Shown: positions 9,001-18,219, counted from the stretch's first letter. The stretch is DNA of 43,347 nucleotides from an uncultured Duncaniella sp. (GCA_910577335.1 CAJTMJ010000029.1:1-43347); one strand, 5' to 3'. The notes: generated by a model not told the origin, from the sequence alone. Program-made: numbers and translations.

Positions 9001-10208
9001 CCGACAGATGTTTCATAAAATACAACGTTGATTCACTCAATGACTCAGCAGTTGGCAACGAGATAATCAAGCGTCTGGAGTGGATTGTCCGCACAATTGT
9101 ATATAAGCGCGAACTGCATATTACTATGCGAGATTTGCGCTCTATGATAGCATGGATGTTGACCCGAGACTATTCTTGTGCAGATATGCCACACCTTATA
9201 GAATCGCTTGATAAGGCCAAAAGAGAATACGACGAGACTCCGGAAGATGCTACCGAAGAGGAAAAGAATAATCGAAGAACCATCTACGAGCTTGAACGTC
9301 AACGGTGGTGGATGCGCTATTATTTCAACATAACTGCGCCGGAACATCCCTGGTTTCCTTATCAGCACTCAGAAGACCGTGTCGTTAAGTTGCTTCGTGA
9401 AACGGATATTGCAAATGTCGCAATTCCCGAGTTGGATAGAAATCTCTATTTCAGTGAGAAAAACGAAAGAGATTATCTATCATTTGCCGAAAGGACTACA
9501 TCGCTTATACCATCCTTCAACGACACTATGGAGCTGAAGCCTTCGTATATGATGAGTGGTGAAGATGTGCGTCTTCTCAAATTGCGTCATCAGACTTTTA
9601 TTCGTCACCAATACTTTGAGGGCGCTTTCCTCAACGACAAGGACGGTTTCATGAAACGTCTGCCATTCCAGTCTATTGGTAGATTCGTCAATAATCTCAA
9701 TCAGAGAGGCGATGATATGGAGACTGTTAAAAATGATTTGGCATACGCCATATCATGCAGTGAGGGCTGCTGGAACAGAGATCTTTCAAAGGAGTATCTG
9801 TTGCTCTCATCATCTCGTGTCGCAGATCCAAGCGCAAAGAGCTATCGTCGGTTCCCTCTCAAAGATTTTGAGATGGAGGTTGACACGAATGATAAACTGA
9901 CCACATATCTCGAACATGAGAACTGCGCTTTTGTGTTCCGTAGTAAGACCAAGAAGCACATTCAATTGAATGTAACCCTCGACCTATACGAAATGCTCAC
10001 GTATATCGAAAATGGATTTAGTCCTTCGATAAGCGACCTAAAAGGCAGGTTTATCGAACTTCAGGTTTTCAAAAACCTACTTGAAAGCGAAACATATACA
10101 GAAATCATCGTGACTAACAACGAGAAGGATTATTATCGTATACGTCTGAATAAGAACAACATGCGAATAGTAGTAACACGACTCGAAGCAGAGGAGGATA
10201 AAATATGA
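6036..10208 (+). CDS. mad6: NERD - pseudokinase - Ser/Thr kinase - ATPase protein, MAD6/PglW-like
   Basis: This 1390-residue multidomain protein begins with a NERD nuclease-related domain (about residues 10-125; MECDCIVV followed by YLIENKDYKG gives the D...ExK pattern). A first kinase-like domain (about 260-440) has HRDVRPEN with D330 and R332 and then NFG at 348-350 instead of DFG, with no glycine loop, so it looks like a pseudokinase. The second kinase domain (about 495-760) is complete: GEGGFSKV 507-514, K530, HRDIKPEN with D622 and K624, and DFN 640-642. A P-loop GNAGDGKT (827-834, K833) starts a STAND/AAA-like C-terminal half with a four-Cys stretch (KCQGCPLADRC). The NERD-kinase start recalls PglW of type 2 BREX, but no PglZ is present. 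It lies 27 bases after the S subunit and overlaps MAD7-like by four bases. It is probably the signalling hub. Confidence 0.85.
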   Translation: MAKLCTPIHSTGPVNAGEKHLFDYLQVNLPDSYYIIPNGEYPYINPNGGTQFMECDCIVVAPHAIYLIENKDYKGRLEAYDSAWFHNDREIKNPIKGVTFKGKVLSDYLKRKDGRWKAAWIESIVTLSNLNQNKSGFEAGSASDNKTFLLNEELINFIKEPDRLPHYVPAGAIASYQFDIVDYLMGSSVSRTHIRTNVCGMIIDEILDTTDDYIEYLCHKKFPVDKKYKVRDYALNKAGMSPSQIEKHEKLVHNGEITEDYLPDNTGVIIKSRFESDENHYYVITPYQDDRSLRSEMARNTFTEIDKIQILLNVAEALSLAHEKNVIHRDVRPENIFIQPDRRAALANFGLAYNEAHDDASFNVTVDLEDFDLNAYTSEDVFIGDYSAASDVYSFGVLAYELMTGQKLPFDNFKELLMNGGKLPKDALPSAVNSNVEKWVDDLCERTIVVDPIERWANIDEIRQFIFENGIIAHTQQSSVPEANGNLDDLKPTDRITNDIVLGEMLGEGGFSKVFKAKHQYQPGALYAAKIFKEGVSPQATVDEFKALNELSHPNIVRFRNNGTTNGGLFFTLMDFVDGTDIRRYASGDTFLPLPIVKEFLRQMLSALVYIQEKQPPVIHRDIKPENIMYRKDGSFVLIDFNIATNKEGDRHKVGTYRYVAPDLTVGSKMNWDLGADTFALGVTAYELLSHIYPWGSSQNPVLDKTPVNILERNHHISDKFAKFIMKACETRKENRFQNAKEMQEAFESLDRIDSAVEFYNKDGEEYNIVDYINSLYSQSERGNAGTRAGFKNDNILDKLTYTQTRLDTKLLADIKHGDYKLIIITGNAGDGKTAFIRQVENSGTDLNYVESRNGARFRLGGVMFESNYDGSQDEHNLKNNDVLAKFFEPFIGIEDYSSAVEGRIIAINEGRLMEYLESTPELTGLHNAIDEYFYKEGVATLPDGVMVINLNLRSVTAQDENGESLLRKQVKALTDKKLWNKCQGCPLADRCFIKYNVDSLNDSAVGNEIIKRLEWIVRTIVYKRELHITMRDLRSMIAWMLTRDYSCADMPHLIESLDKAKREYDETPEDATEEEKNNRRTIYELERQRWWMRYYFNITAPEHPWFPYQHSEDRVVKLLRETDIANVAIPELDRNLYFSEKNERDYLSFAERTTSLIPSFNDTMELKPSYMMSGEDVRLLKLRHQTFIRHQYFEGAFLNDKDGFMKRLPFQSIGRFVNNLNQRGDDMETVKNDLAYAISCSEGCWNRDLSKEYLLLSSSRVADPSAKSYRRFPLKDFEMEVDTNDKLTTYLEHENCAFVFRSKTKKHIQLNVTLDLYEMLTYIENGFSPSISDLKGRFIELQVFKNLLESETYTEIIVTNNEKDYYRIRLNKNNMRIVVTRLEAEEDKI

Positions 10209-11791
10209 AAATGCCAATACTCTCACGCGAAGAGCGCGTGTTCCGTGAGCCGTCGATTTTCGCCGTTGATATGAAGGCTGTGACCTTGGATAATGTTCTG
10301 GTTAACCTTTTCATGCTCATGCGAAACAATGGCGCCCGAATAAAGCTGAAACTTGCGAGGAATGCCACATTTCATGATGTGAACTCCCTTAAAGAAAAAT
10401 ATTTCAAGGCACTGGAGAATCGTCAGGAACTTGTAGGGTTCTCTGATTATCCGGAGGCCATCGAAAGCTGGTTACGCAGTAGTTTGGTGAATATGGTATT
10501 CCGAGGAAAAGCCAAAGAAAACATATCATCAATGCGCCCCCTGCATTTGGAAAGCTATCGAATCCGTAATCAGCGTCATGCGAAGGACTATAATACCGCT
10601 GACCAGGTATTCATAATGATTAACAAGCGTCCTGAAGTAAGGGATGCCTTGAAAGAATATATGTCAATTGGCTGGGATAACTTTAGCCGAAAATTGGTTG
10701 ACAATCCGACTCTTGATGTTGATACAGCCGGACTGCTTCATCTTATCAAGATGGTTGATATAGACCCGAAAGTAGTCAATGTCATAGCCAATATAAAACC
10801 ACTTCTGGAGAAACAAGCAGATTTATATTGTGATGATGTATTACGTCTTCTTGCGTATCAGAAGAGTATCCCTCGGAGTGTTTTTATCGACTATCTACGC
10901 ATCCTAACTGGATTCCATCTGGCGCTATATTTTCATCAGTTAGTATATCAACTGCCCAAGATGGTTGATACTGGCTCTGCTGAGGAGACTAAAGAATGGA
11001 GTATGGTAGTTGACATGTCAGATAAACTTGAAAGTGAAATATCTGATTTGGCTTGCGCAGATATGCAACGACTTCTCGATGGAATGATAAATTACATTCG
11101 CGCTTCATATACAATCAAGGCGGTCAAACGTATGCCGGGAGCAAGCCTTGAATCAATGCCACAAATCATAGAGCGAATAAAGAATCCTGACGCTACAATG
11201 GAAGCCTACTTTCAGGTAAGGCTTTCCGATGTCATATCAAACTATGACAAGGAAGCTAAAACCGATGAAGAACAGGAGGATGCACGAATCTATAAATCTG
11301 AATTGGAACAATACTTGCAATTTGAAGATTCTTCTTTGCAAAAATATGTCCAGTGTCTTATGAAAGTCGGTGCGCCCTACCAATTAAAGTATGGTCGTGA
11401 CTTTCTTGATAAAGTTTCGATGAAGAACACGGAGTCTGCCCTGATGATTGATGGTAGAAGTCGCAAACATCAACGTCGAGGAGCAATCGGTTCAAAACTT
11501 TTGGAGGTCCTCGTGCAACTGCTTGTGCTTACACCGAAAGATGGAGGAGGATTCAGCAGTAATCCGCTTAGCATTCGACAACTCATCAAGAGTATTAGAG
11601 ATCGTTATGGACTCATTATTGATGGAAGTGACGAACCTCGGTTCTCTGATGCCGATGTCAAGACACACATGGCATTCAAAGCCAATGTCGATGCTCTTAA
11701 AAGCAAACTTCGTCAGATAGGTTTCTATACTGACCTCAGTGACGCATCATCACTACAGAAAATTCGTCCCAGATATAAATTCAATGATTAA
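10205..11791 (+). CDS. mad7: MADS-associated protein of unknown function, MAD7-like
   Basis: This 528-residue protein has no motif I recognise. It is mostly helical with charged stretches (for example DKEAKTDEEQEDARIYKSEL), has no P-loop, no nuclease signature, no membrane segment and no signal peptide. The C-terminal ~90 residues (SSNPLSIRQLIKSIRDRYGL and following) resemble a small winged-helix-like unit. Its start overlaps the stop of the kinase gene (ATGA) and the large ATPase gene starts 11 bases after its stop, so it is made in step with both and probably bridges them. The assignment as MAD7-like rests on gene order: kinase, unknown protein, ATP-binding protein. Confidence 0.7.
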   Translation: MKMPILSREERVFREPSIFAVDMKAVTLDNVLVNLFMLMRNNGARIKLKLARNATFHDVNSLKEKYFKALENRQELVGFSDYPEAIESWLRSSLVNMVFRGKAKENISSMRPLHLESYRIRNQRHAKDYNTADQVFIMINKRPEVRDALKEYMSIGWDNFSRKLVDNPTLDVDTAGLLHLIKMVDIDPKVVNVIANIKPLLEKQADLYCDDVLRLLAYQKSIPRSVFIDYLRILTGFHLALYFHQLVYQLPKMVDTGSAEETKEWSMVVDMSDKLESEISDLACADMQRLLDGMINYIRASYTIKAVKRMPGASLESMPQIIERIKNPDATMEAYFQVRLSDVISNYDKEAKTDEEQEDARIYKSELEQYLQFEDSSLQKYVQCLMKVGAPYQLKYGRDFLDKVSMKNTESALMIDGRSRKHQRRGAIGSKLLEVLVQLLVLTPKDGGGFSSNPLSIRQLIKSIRDRYGLIIDGSDEPRFSDADVKTHMAFKANVDALKSKLRQIGFYTDLSDASSLQKIRPRYKFND

Positions 11792-11802
11792 CCGCGAACT
11801 CA

Positions 11803-14800
11803 ATGGATTTACGAAGAGAATATTATAACCGTATGCTGGACACATTTATGTCCTGCTATGGCAATGTTATAGAGAATGCCTCTGACGGACATTGTATGAA
11901 GGTCACGGGCTTTCCGTTGGAGGTCTTACCGGAGTTGAGAAATAAAATCAACTCACGTGAGACGCAGGCGGAGTGTTACATACTTTCAGAGACTCTTTCT
12001 GGAAGCGAATATATTACTCCCACGAAACTCATTGAGCTTCGTAACGACTTGACCAAACCGATTCTTATACTTATCCCGGTCAACAGTAGTACGTCTGCTG
12101 AGGACTCATACGGCAATGCAACATTCCAAGATCTGAGTGTGAAAACACTGGATTCGATGCTGTTCAAATCGTTGTTGGGTGAAACCGGTGGAAATAAGAC
12201 GATAAGGACAGTGTTACAGTATGCCGAGAAGAATCTGAACGTATCTATCAATGATAAGATTAATTATCTTCTTTACATTGTCTTGTCAGGACTTACTGAC
12301 AAGGCAATAGGAAATGGCATATTCTATCTGGGTCTTATGCCGGATGAAAAACTGGCACAACGGAAGGAGTATGCGCCATCGTTCCTAATGAAAAACGATG
12401 ATTGCATCAGTGTTATGTCTGACTTCTCATCAACCATAGCAGACAGAGTTGTAGAATTACCCATAAAAGCCAACTCCCTCCAAAAGGAAGTAGCAGCTTT
12501 CTTGAAGCAGAATGGCAGGATAAACACCCGAATAGGTCTTTGTCAGCAAATTCTGAAGTACCCTTCATTGAATTTTTCTCAGTGGGAAAGAGTTCTCACT
12601 AACGTCCTTGAACTTGGCAAACTGCATATTGTAAAGGTTGACTTAGGAGGCAAATCTTATTCTCTTGTCGATGGAGATCCGGAAGTGTTGGTTGACCCAA
12701 AGAAGGGGGCAAAAGTAAAACTCCGCATATACTTCTCACCAAAGCCGAGTCAATATGAGGAGCTGAAGAAAGTTCGTATTGCTCTAATGAATGGAGACGG
12801 ATTTTATAAGGAGCAAGACCTCTTGACAAAGAAAGTTTCGGATAATCAACGTGAGTATCGTGATATATCATTTACAATCAATCCTGAAACCTTCGACAAT
12901 GGCTCATATTTCTTCCATGTGTTTGCGGAAGATGAAAACGGGACTGTCCTGAACACCAAGGACGAGTTTACAGAGGAGTCTGTTCAGCAAGAATGGATTG
13001 AAGAGGAAGCAAAAGATGAAGGCTTGTCAAAGGAGGATTTCCAGCAACAGCGTCGCAAGATGCTTACCTCTGATTCTACCACATTCTTCTTGCGAAATAA
13101 AGATGTGGATGATGATACCGATGGAGAAGAAATCGGTACACGTATGAAAATACGTAATGTACTGATGGCGTATTTCCGCTACAGAATTGAGTTGAACCGC
13201 AAAGGTCTTGAACTCACTGTACCAGAGCGTGTCGCGATTGTTGAGAAGAATGGCAAGGTGTCAAAAAATACATCTGATGATGAATTACATAGTTGGCAGG
13301 AGAGCACCCATCTCGAAACATTCCAGTTACGATATGATGCTGACAACAACTATCAGATTCCTCTACCCAAAAAACTTCTTGTATTACAACGTGCTCTTCT
13401 GAAAAAAGGAGACCAGCTCTCTTACGTAGAGGCTGAAATCAGCGATAACTATACCGATGTTCAGCTGAAATCAGCATTTGTCGTTCCGGTTGATGTTGAT
13501 GCGCCTCAATCGTTGATTGACTCCAGAAAAAGGCTATTTGATGCTATAAGACAATCGGCTCCTGATAATACCGGTGTAATCGAAACACTTGAGGTGTTCA
13601 ATTACATTGATGAAATCAAAGCTTATGTTAGCGAATACAGAGCATGGCTTTCAAGTGCTCTCTCGGAGAATATCGAATCAAGCGAAGCTGTTAAGTTACA
13701 ATCAATAGATACAGTTTCTCTTGAAGTTGAAATGCCTGATGGGAGAACTGCACATACAAAAATAATCACGCCTCTTCATCCTTTGCGCCTCGCTTGGCTT
13801 GTAAATATTTATGAGCAATATGAGGAATGGGAATCTCGGACACATGATGATCCTCGTTACCGTAAGCCGGATGTATGGTATAAAAAATTAGACAAGCTAT
13901 TCTATGGCGAACTGAATCCGGAGATTGCTCCACTTGTTCTTCTCGATGAGAAGCGCACCGGGTATATGCAATACGTAGGAGAACTGTGCTTTGGCTGGGG
14001 ATTATATGCCAATCCGCTTCAAGACAAAGACGATACTTTCTCTACAGGTTTCCGTCAACTAAAAGCATATCTTTCTCAACTATTTAATATAGGAATACAG
14101 TATCGTATTGACAGCGATGTAAACCAGAATATGGTTTACCGCTTAATGCACAAATACATTACTCAGCATCCGTATATCAACAAACTTATTATAAATCTGT
14201 TTAATGCCGGGGATGCGTCGGTATTCGCAGATAACCTTGTAAGATTAGAAAGAGAAACCGCCGGAAATGTATTTGATATACATTATGAGATTCGTCTGTT
14301 CTGTAACGATAAGCGTTTCCCACAAGGTGAGGCTCTGAAAGAACTGATGAATCCAGAAACATCTGTATCAGAGGAAGCAGAGAACTTCTCACAGGCAGAT
14401 GATAACCGCCTGTTCCCGAAGCTACGTTTCTCCATCAACAGCATTGACGAGTTTGTTAAAGACCCATTGCGTTTCCCTGCGCACATGTCTTTCCTTATAA
14501 ACCCGTTCCCGACTCAGGCATCATTGAAAAGAAGTAAGACGATTCAGCCATCATTCTATCTCAATGGCGTTGTGATGCGTCCTATTGTTCAGGTTGACAA
14601 TGCAAGCGAAGGCACTGAGATTCAGTGGCAAAGGTTTATTTCTGATACTCCCATGCAGAATGCCACAATGTTTGCCGAAGAATTTCAAAATTTATTCGGC
14701 AATGTGCAGAACCTTATAGGCACGAGCATGACATCAGACCATGAGTTGTCAGTACCCTCTTTAACGCTGAATATCAAGGACTCCAATTCTGAAATGCTCT

Positions 14801-17343
14801 CTCTCGTTCATGATATTAGTGATTGGGTGGTGACCTTCGACAAGAATATGGGACCGGAGTTCTATGATATGCCTTGCAAGGCCGGCGAACAACCTTATCT
14901 GCTCGACTATATTCCGAGCGCTGAGCTGAACGGCATATCATCGTTCCTGACCTGTCGTCCGACATCGGAAATAGAAGGGATAATGGCTCCGCACTTTAAG
15001 AACTTCGGAATAGATGTTAGTGATAAGACATCATTCATGGATTTGCTTTCTGACATCCGCTCTGTCAGCAGCAGTATGATAATGCAACTGGAAAGCAGTC
15101 GCAATAAAGTATTTGAAGTGCTTGGCACAACTCTTATGAAACGAATGTTGAAAGGTAAAGGTCTTCTGGACGATTCTTTCATCATTCCGATTGACCTGCA
15201 TCAGAATCTGTTTGCAGACTTAGATTCAGATTCCGGAGAGCGTGCTGATGATCTATTGGTGGATTTCCATCCCTCAAAGCGGGAGATTGTATTTACCGTA
15301 ATTGAGATTAAGTGCCGTCAGAATCTCAATGATGATGAATTGTTCTCTCTTCAAGAGAAAATGCAAAGTCAGATTGAGAATACAATTTTAGCACTTCGTA
15401 CAAACTTTGATCCAGAGTTTAAGTCTCCGGATAGACTTGACCGGGAACTTCGCACAATAGAATTACAGTCGTTGCTACTATTCTACTCTCGCCGTGCAGC
15501 GCGTTATCAATACCTGAACGAAGAAACGGCTAAGGAATACGAAGAATTCATATTGTCTCTGCAAAATGGAGACTATACCATCCGTTTCAAAAAGATGGGG
15601 TTTATTTATGAGTTCCAAAGCGACACGTATCAACGCAAAGATGTTCTTAACGATACGATTTTCTATATCCTTGGTAAGCCAATGATTGAGATGATTATTG
15701 AAGATGTGGATCGTCTGAGGACTGTTGACGTTGCACGTGCGGCTGCTGATGAGGATATGAGAACTGAATTTGAAACATCAGACCGTATCTTGCGCGAAGA
15801 CTCATTCCGTCTCAACAATGATGTAGAGGATATGAAAAATAGCCAACCCGAACATCAGATTGATATACCATCATCTCCTAAAATAGAACAAGTAGAGTCG
15901 GAATGTCCAAAACAAGAAGATATTGACGAAAATCATCCTTCGAGTGTTGCATCCAACTCCCCAGCCACATGGCATACCACTGGTGCCGATGAAACTGTTG
16001 AGGTCAGCCCCAACCAGCCGTTATCTCCATCTCCTATTGAGGCTAAGCCGGTAGATAATACTCCGTCGGCTCCGACAGTTCCTGATAAACCCAAAATCGA
16101 AATTGAACCTGTCATATTTGATCCCAATTATGTTCAGCCTACTTATGATATTCTTATCGGCAAGACAAGCGGGAGCGAACAATATGGTATTCTCGGTGAA
16201 AGTATGAATGGCCATCGTAAGATTGCCATTGATTTGAGCGAGACTAACACTATCAGTCTTTTCGGAGTGCAGGGAGGTGGCAAAAGTTACACAATCGGAA
16301 CTGTTACAGAAATGACCTTGAAGCAGTTTTCTAATGTAAACATACTTCCTGGTCCTATGGCAAGTGTAATCTTCCACTACTCCGAAAGCCAAGATTATGC
16401 ACCAGAGTTCACGTCAATGGTATTCCCTAATGATGAAGCCGGACAACTCAAAAAGCTAAAAGAGGTATATGGAGCAGATGCGGCTCGCATAGAGGATGTT
16501 ATCATGCTATGTCCGGAGGATAAAGTAGAAGATAGACAGGAGGAATATCCTAATCTGGAAATTCATCCCATCAAGTTCCACTCAACCGATCTCAATGTGC
16601 AAGACTGGCAATTCCTGTTGAAGGCTTTGGGCAATGATTCAACATATATCGCCCAGCTCAAACAGATTATGAAAGCACTCAGAAAGAATCTAAATATTAA
16701 CGCGTTGAAAGAGAGCGTTGATAATTCTGATCTTCTTTCAACTTCTCAAAAGGCTCTTGCCAAACAACGCCTTTCCTTCGCGGAAGAGTACATTGATGAT
16801 ACAAGAAAACTTGGTTCCCTCTTGTGTCCGGGTCGTCTTATTATCGTAGACCTCCGCGATGAGTGGATTGATGAAGACGATGCGCTTGGCCTATTCGTCA
16901 TCATGCTTAACATCTTCTCCGGTGTAAAAGAATTTGAAGGCAGGAAGTTTAACAAATTCATCGTGTTTGATGAGGCTCATAAATACATGGGCAACAAAGA
17001 CTTGACAAGCACAATCGTGACTGCTATCCGAGAAATGCGCCATAAAGGCGTATCAATGATGATTGCCAGTCAAGACCCGATGAGTCTTCCTACTCAAATC
17101 ATTGAACTCTCTTCTGTCGTGCTCTTGCATAAGTTTAATAGTCCTCAGTGGGTTAAACATATTCAAAAGTCAATAACCCAACTACAGTCTCTTTCATCAT
17201 CTGACATGGCATCTCTTGTTCCGGGAGAAGCCTATCTTTGGGCTACCAAGGCGACTGATAAGGGAGTAACCTTGCGACCTATGAAGATAAACACCCGGCC
17301 AAGAGTGACTAAACATGGTGGTGATACCATTAAAGCTATATGA
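11803..17343 (+). CDS. mad8: Giant nuclease-like and HerA/FtsK-like ATPase, MAD8-like
   Basis: In this 1846-residue protein the C-terminal ~400 residues are a HerA/FtsK-type translocase domain: FGVQGGGKSYTIG with Walker lysine K1494, FIVFDEAHKYMG with Walker B D1723 E1724, and the sensor-like stretch MMIASQDPMSLP. A proline/serine-rich linker (about 1380-1440) precedes it. In the middle, LLVDFHPSKREIVF followed by TVIEIKCRQ gives D1154, E1168 and K1170, a PD-(D/E)xK nuclease pattern. The N-terminal ~1100 residues are unrecognised. Fusing a DNA-pumping ATPase with a nuclease-like site recalls HerA-NurA pairs. It is the likely DNA restriction engine of the operon. The stop overlaps the phosphatase start by four bases. 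The MAD8 name is by recalled nomenclature and gene order. Confidence 0.82.
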   Translation: MDLRREYYNRMLDTFMSCYGNVIENASDGHCMKVTGFPLEVLPELRNKINSRETQAECYILSETLSGSEYITPTKLIELRNDLTKPILILIPVNSSTSAEDSYGNATFQDLSVKTLDSMLFKSLLGETGGNKTIRTVLQYAEKNLNVSINDKINYLLYIVLSGLTDKAIGNGIFYLGLMPDEKLAQRKEYAPSFLMKNDDCISVMSDFSSTIADRVVELPIKANSLQKEVAAFLKQNGRINTRIGLCQQILKYPSLNFSQWERVLTNVLELGKLHIVKVDLGGKSYSLVDGDPEVLVDPKKGAKVKLRIYFSPKPSQYEELKKVRIALMNGDGFYKEQDLLTKKVSDNQREYRDISFTINPETFDNGSYFFHVFAEDENGTVLNTKDEFTEESVQQEWIEEEAKDEGLSKEDFQQQRRKMLTSDSTTFFLRNKDVDDDTDGEEIGTRMKIRNVLMAYFRYRIELNRKGLELTVPERVAIVEKNGKVSKNTSDDELHSWQESTHLETFQLRYDADNNYQIPLPKKLLVLQRALLKKGDQLSYVEAEISDNYTDVQLKSAFVVPVDVDAPQSLIDSRKRLFDAIRQSAPDNTGVIETLEVFNYIDEIKAYVSEYRAWLSSALSENIESSEAVKLQSIDTVSLEVEMPDGRTAHTKIITPLHPLRLAWLVNIYEQYEEWESRTHDDPRYRKPDVWYKKLDKLFYGELNPEIAPLVLLDEKRTGYMQYVGELCFGWGLYANPLQDKDDTFSTGFRQLKAYLSQLFNIGIQYRIDSDVNQNMVYRLMHKYITQHPYINKLIINLFNAGDASVFADNLVRLERETAGNVFDIHYEIRLFCNDKRFPQGEALKELMNPETSVSEEAENFSQADDNRLFPKLRFSINSIDEFVKDPLRFPAHMSFLINPFPTQASLKRSKTIQPSFYLNGVVMRPIVQVDNASEGTEIQWQRFISDTPMQNATMFAEEFQNLFGNVQNLIGTSMTSDHELSVPSLTLNIKDSNSEMLSLVHDISDWVVTFDKNMGPEFYDMPCKAGEQPYLLDYIPSAELNGISSFLTCRPTSEIEGIMAPHFKNFGIDVSDKTSFMDLLSDIRSVSSSMIMQLESSRNKVFEVLGTTLMKRMLKGKGLLDDSFIIPIDLHQNLFADLDSDSGERADDLLVDFHPSKREIVFTVIEIKCRQNLNDDELFSLQEKMQSQIENTILALRTNFDPEFKSPDRLDRELRTIELQSLLLFYSRRAARYQYLNEETAKEYEEFILSLQNGDYTIRFKKMGFIYEFQSDTYQRKDVLNDTIFYILGKPMIEMIIEDVDRLRTVDVARAAADEDMRTEFETSDRILREDSFRLNNDVEDMKNSQPEHQIDIPSSPKIEQVESECPKQEDIDENHPSSVASNSPATWHTTGADETVEVSPNQPLSPSPIEAKPVDNTPSAPTVPDKPKIEIEPVIFDPNYVQPTYDILIGKTSGSEQYGILGESMNGHRKIAIDLSETNTISLFGVQGGGKSYTIGTVTEMTLKQFSNVNILPGPMASVIFHYSESQDYAPEFTSMVFPNDEAGQLKKLKEVYGADAARIEDVIMLCPEDKVEDRQEEYPNLEIHPIKFHSTDLNVQDWQFLLKALGNDSTYIAQLKQIMKALRKNLNINALKESVDNSDLLSTSQKALAKQRLSFAEEYIDDTRKLGSLLCPGRLIIVDLRDEWIDEDDALGLFVIMLNIFSGVKEFEGRKFNKFIVFDEAHKYMGNKDLTSTIVTAIREMRHKGVSMMIASQDPMSLPTQIIELSSVVLLHKFNSPQWVKHIQKSITQLQSLSSSDMASLVPGEAYLWATKATDKGVTLRPMKINTRPRVTKHGGDTIKAI

Positions 17344-18002
17344 GAATAATAGAATACAGCAACATCGGCCGTAGAGCGCAGAATCAAGACTTTGTTCTCT
17401 CCAAAGAAATTGGAGAGAACAAAGCCATATATATTGTCGCAGATGGTATGGGTGGTTACTCTGATGGGGATATAGCTGCTAAAATTGCCGCTGAAGAAAT
17501 AGCTAACCATATCGCAAAAGGAAAAACAATTCCAGAGTCCGTGCTGGACGCAAACGCCGAACTGAGCAAGACTATTCGAGAACGAGGTGTTTCCAAAATG
17601 GGCTGCTGTTTTGCAGGAATTGAAGTAGATGGTTACATAGGAAATATATTTTGGATTGGAGACTGCCGTGTATATCTATTTCGTGATGGCAAACAAATAT
17701 TTGTGACCCAAGATCACACAATGATTGCAGAAATGGAGAAACATGGCAAAGTCACTTATTCTCAAAGAGAAAGATACGGACATATAGTGTCTCGCGGATT
17801 TATGGGCTCTCCCAAAGATATAGCTGATGTGTCGAAATTAGAATTGAAGCCCGGAGATGAAATTGTAATTTGCTCGGATGGTCTTCATAAGTCTTTGCCA
17901 ATTGATGTTTTAGTTGATATGATTAACAAAGATACTTTCGCACTGAAAGATAGGAATGACGACTTTGATGACAATCATTCTTTTATATATGTAAAAATAT
18001 AA
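17340..18002 (+). CDS. PP2C-type Ser/Thr protein phosphatase
   Basis: This 220-residue cytoplasmic PP2C (PPM) phosphatase carries all core motifs: RAQNQD with metal-binding D17, VADGMGGYSDG with D35 and G36, WIGDCRVYLF, the late CSDGLHK, and DDNHSF near the C-terminus for the last metal ligand. Length is slightly short compared with the usual ~240-250. It is coupled to the ATPase gene by an ATGA overlap and is therefore part of the same operon as the kinase at 6036, whose phosphorylation it probably reverses. I do not remember a PP2C among the eight canonical MADS genes, so it may be a lineage-specific component. Codons 17-28 contain a perfect 15-bp hairpin (separate entry). Confidence 0.88.
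   Translation: MRIIEYSNIGRRAQNQDFVLSKEIGENKAIYIVADGMGGYSDGDIAAKIAAEEIANHIAKGKTIPESVLDANAELSKTIRERGVSKMGCCFAGIEVDGYIGNIFWIGDCRVYLFRDGKQIFVTQDHTMIAEMEKHGKVTYSQRERYGHIVSRGFMGSPKDIADVSKLELKPGDEIVICSDGLHKSLPIDVLVDMINKDTFALKDRNDDFDDNHSFIYVKI
17390..17424. repeat. Perfect 15-bp inverted repeat inside the PP2C gene
   Basis: The left arm CTTTGTTCTCTCCAA (17390-17404) pairs perfectly with 17410-17424 across a five-base loop (AGAAA). It begins at the codon for metal ligand D17 and stays in frame. Confidence 0.9.
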
Positions 18003-18016
18003 AACTTTCGTAGAAA

Positions 18017-18181
18017 ATGACACAGGAACAGGCAATATCATACGCTATTGAGCATGAAGGGATAGATGTAATTACAGAACCAAGATTCGTTAACTACTTG
18101 AATGACCTTCAAACTCTGTCAACACCTGCAATAAAACATATTATTCTACAATTGGTGAAGAAAGATTGTTTTGCTTTTTGA
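18017..18181 (+). CDS. Small hypothetical protein, 54 residues
   Basis: ATG at 18017 opens a 54-codon frame ending TGA at 18179-18181, 14 bases after the phosphatase stop on the same strand. The peptide starts MTQEQAISYAIEHEGIDVIT and contains YLNDLQTLSTPAIKHIILQL. This looks like the N-terminal part of a longer Bacteroidetes protein family, so it may be a truncated relic rather than a complete gene. It has no signal peptide. Co-directional position suggests read-through from the operon. Confidence 0.5.
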   Translation: MTQEQAISYAIEHEGIDVITEPRFVNYLNDLQTLSTPAIKHIILQLVKKDCFAF

Positions 18182-18219
18182 AAACATTAGATGATAATTG
18201 ATTAGACGTAAAATAGAAA

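Noticed and set aside
6036..17343. Assignment as type 2 BREX because of the PglW-like NERD-kinase
   Set aside because: No PglZ-type phosphatase domain, no BrxL/BrxC-like gene and an S subunit is present; gene order fits MADS better.
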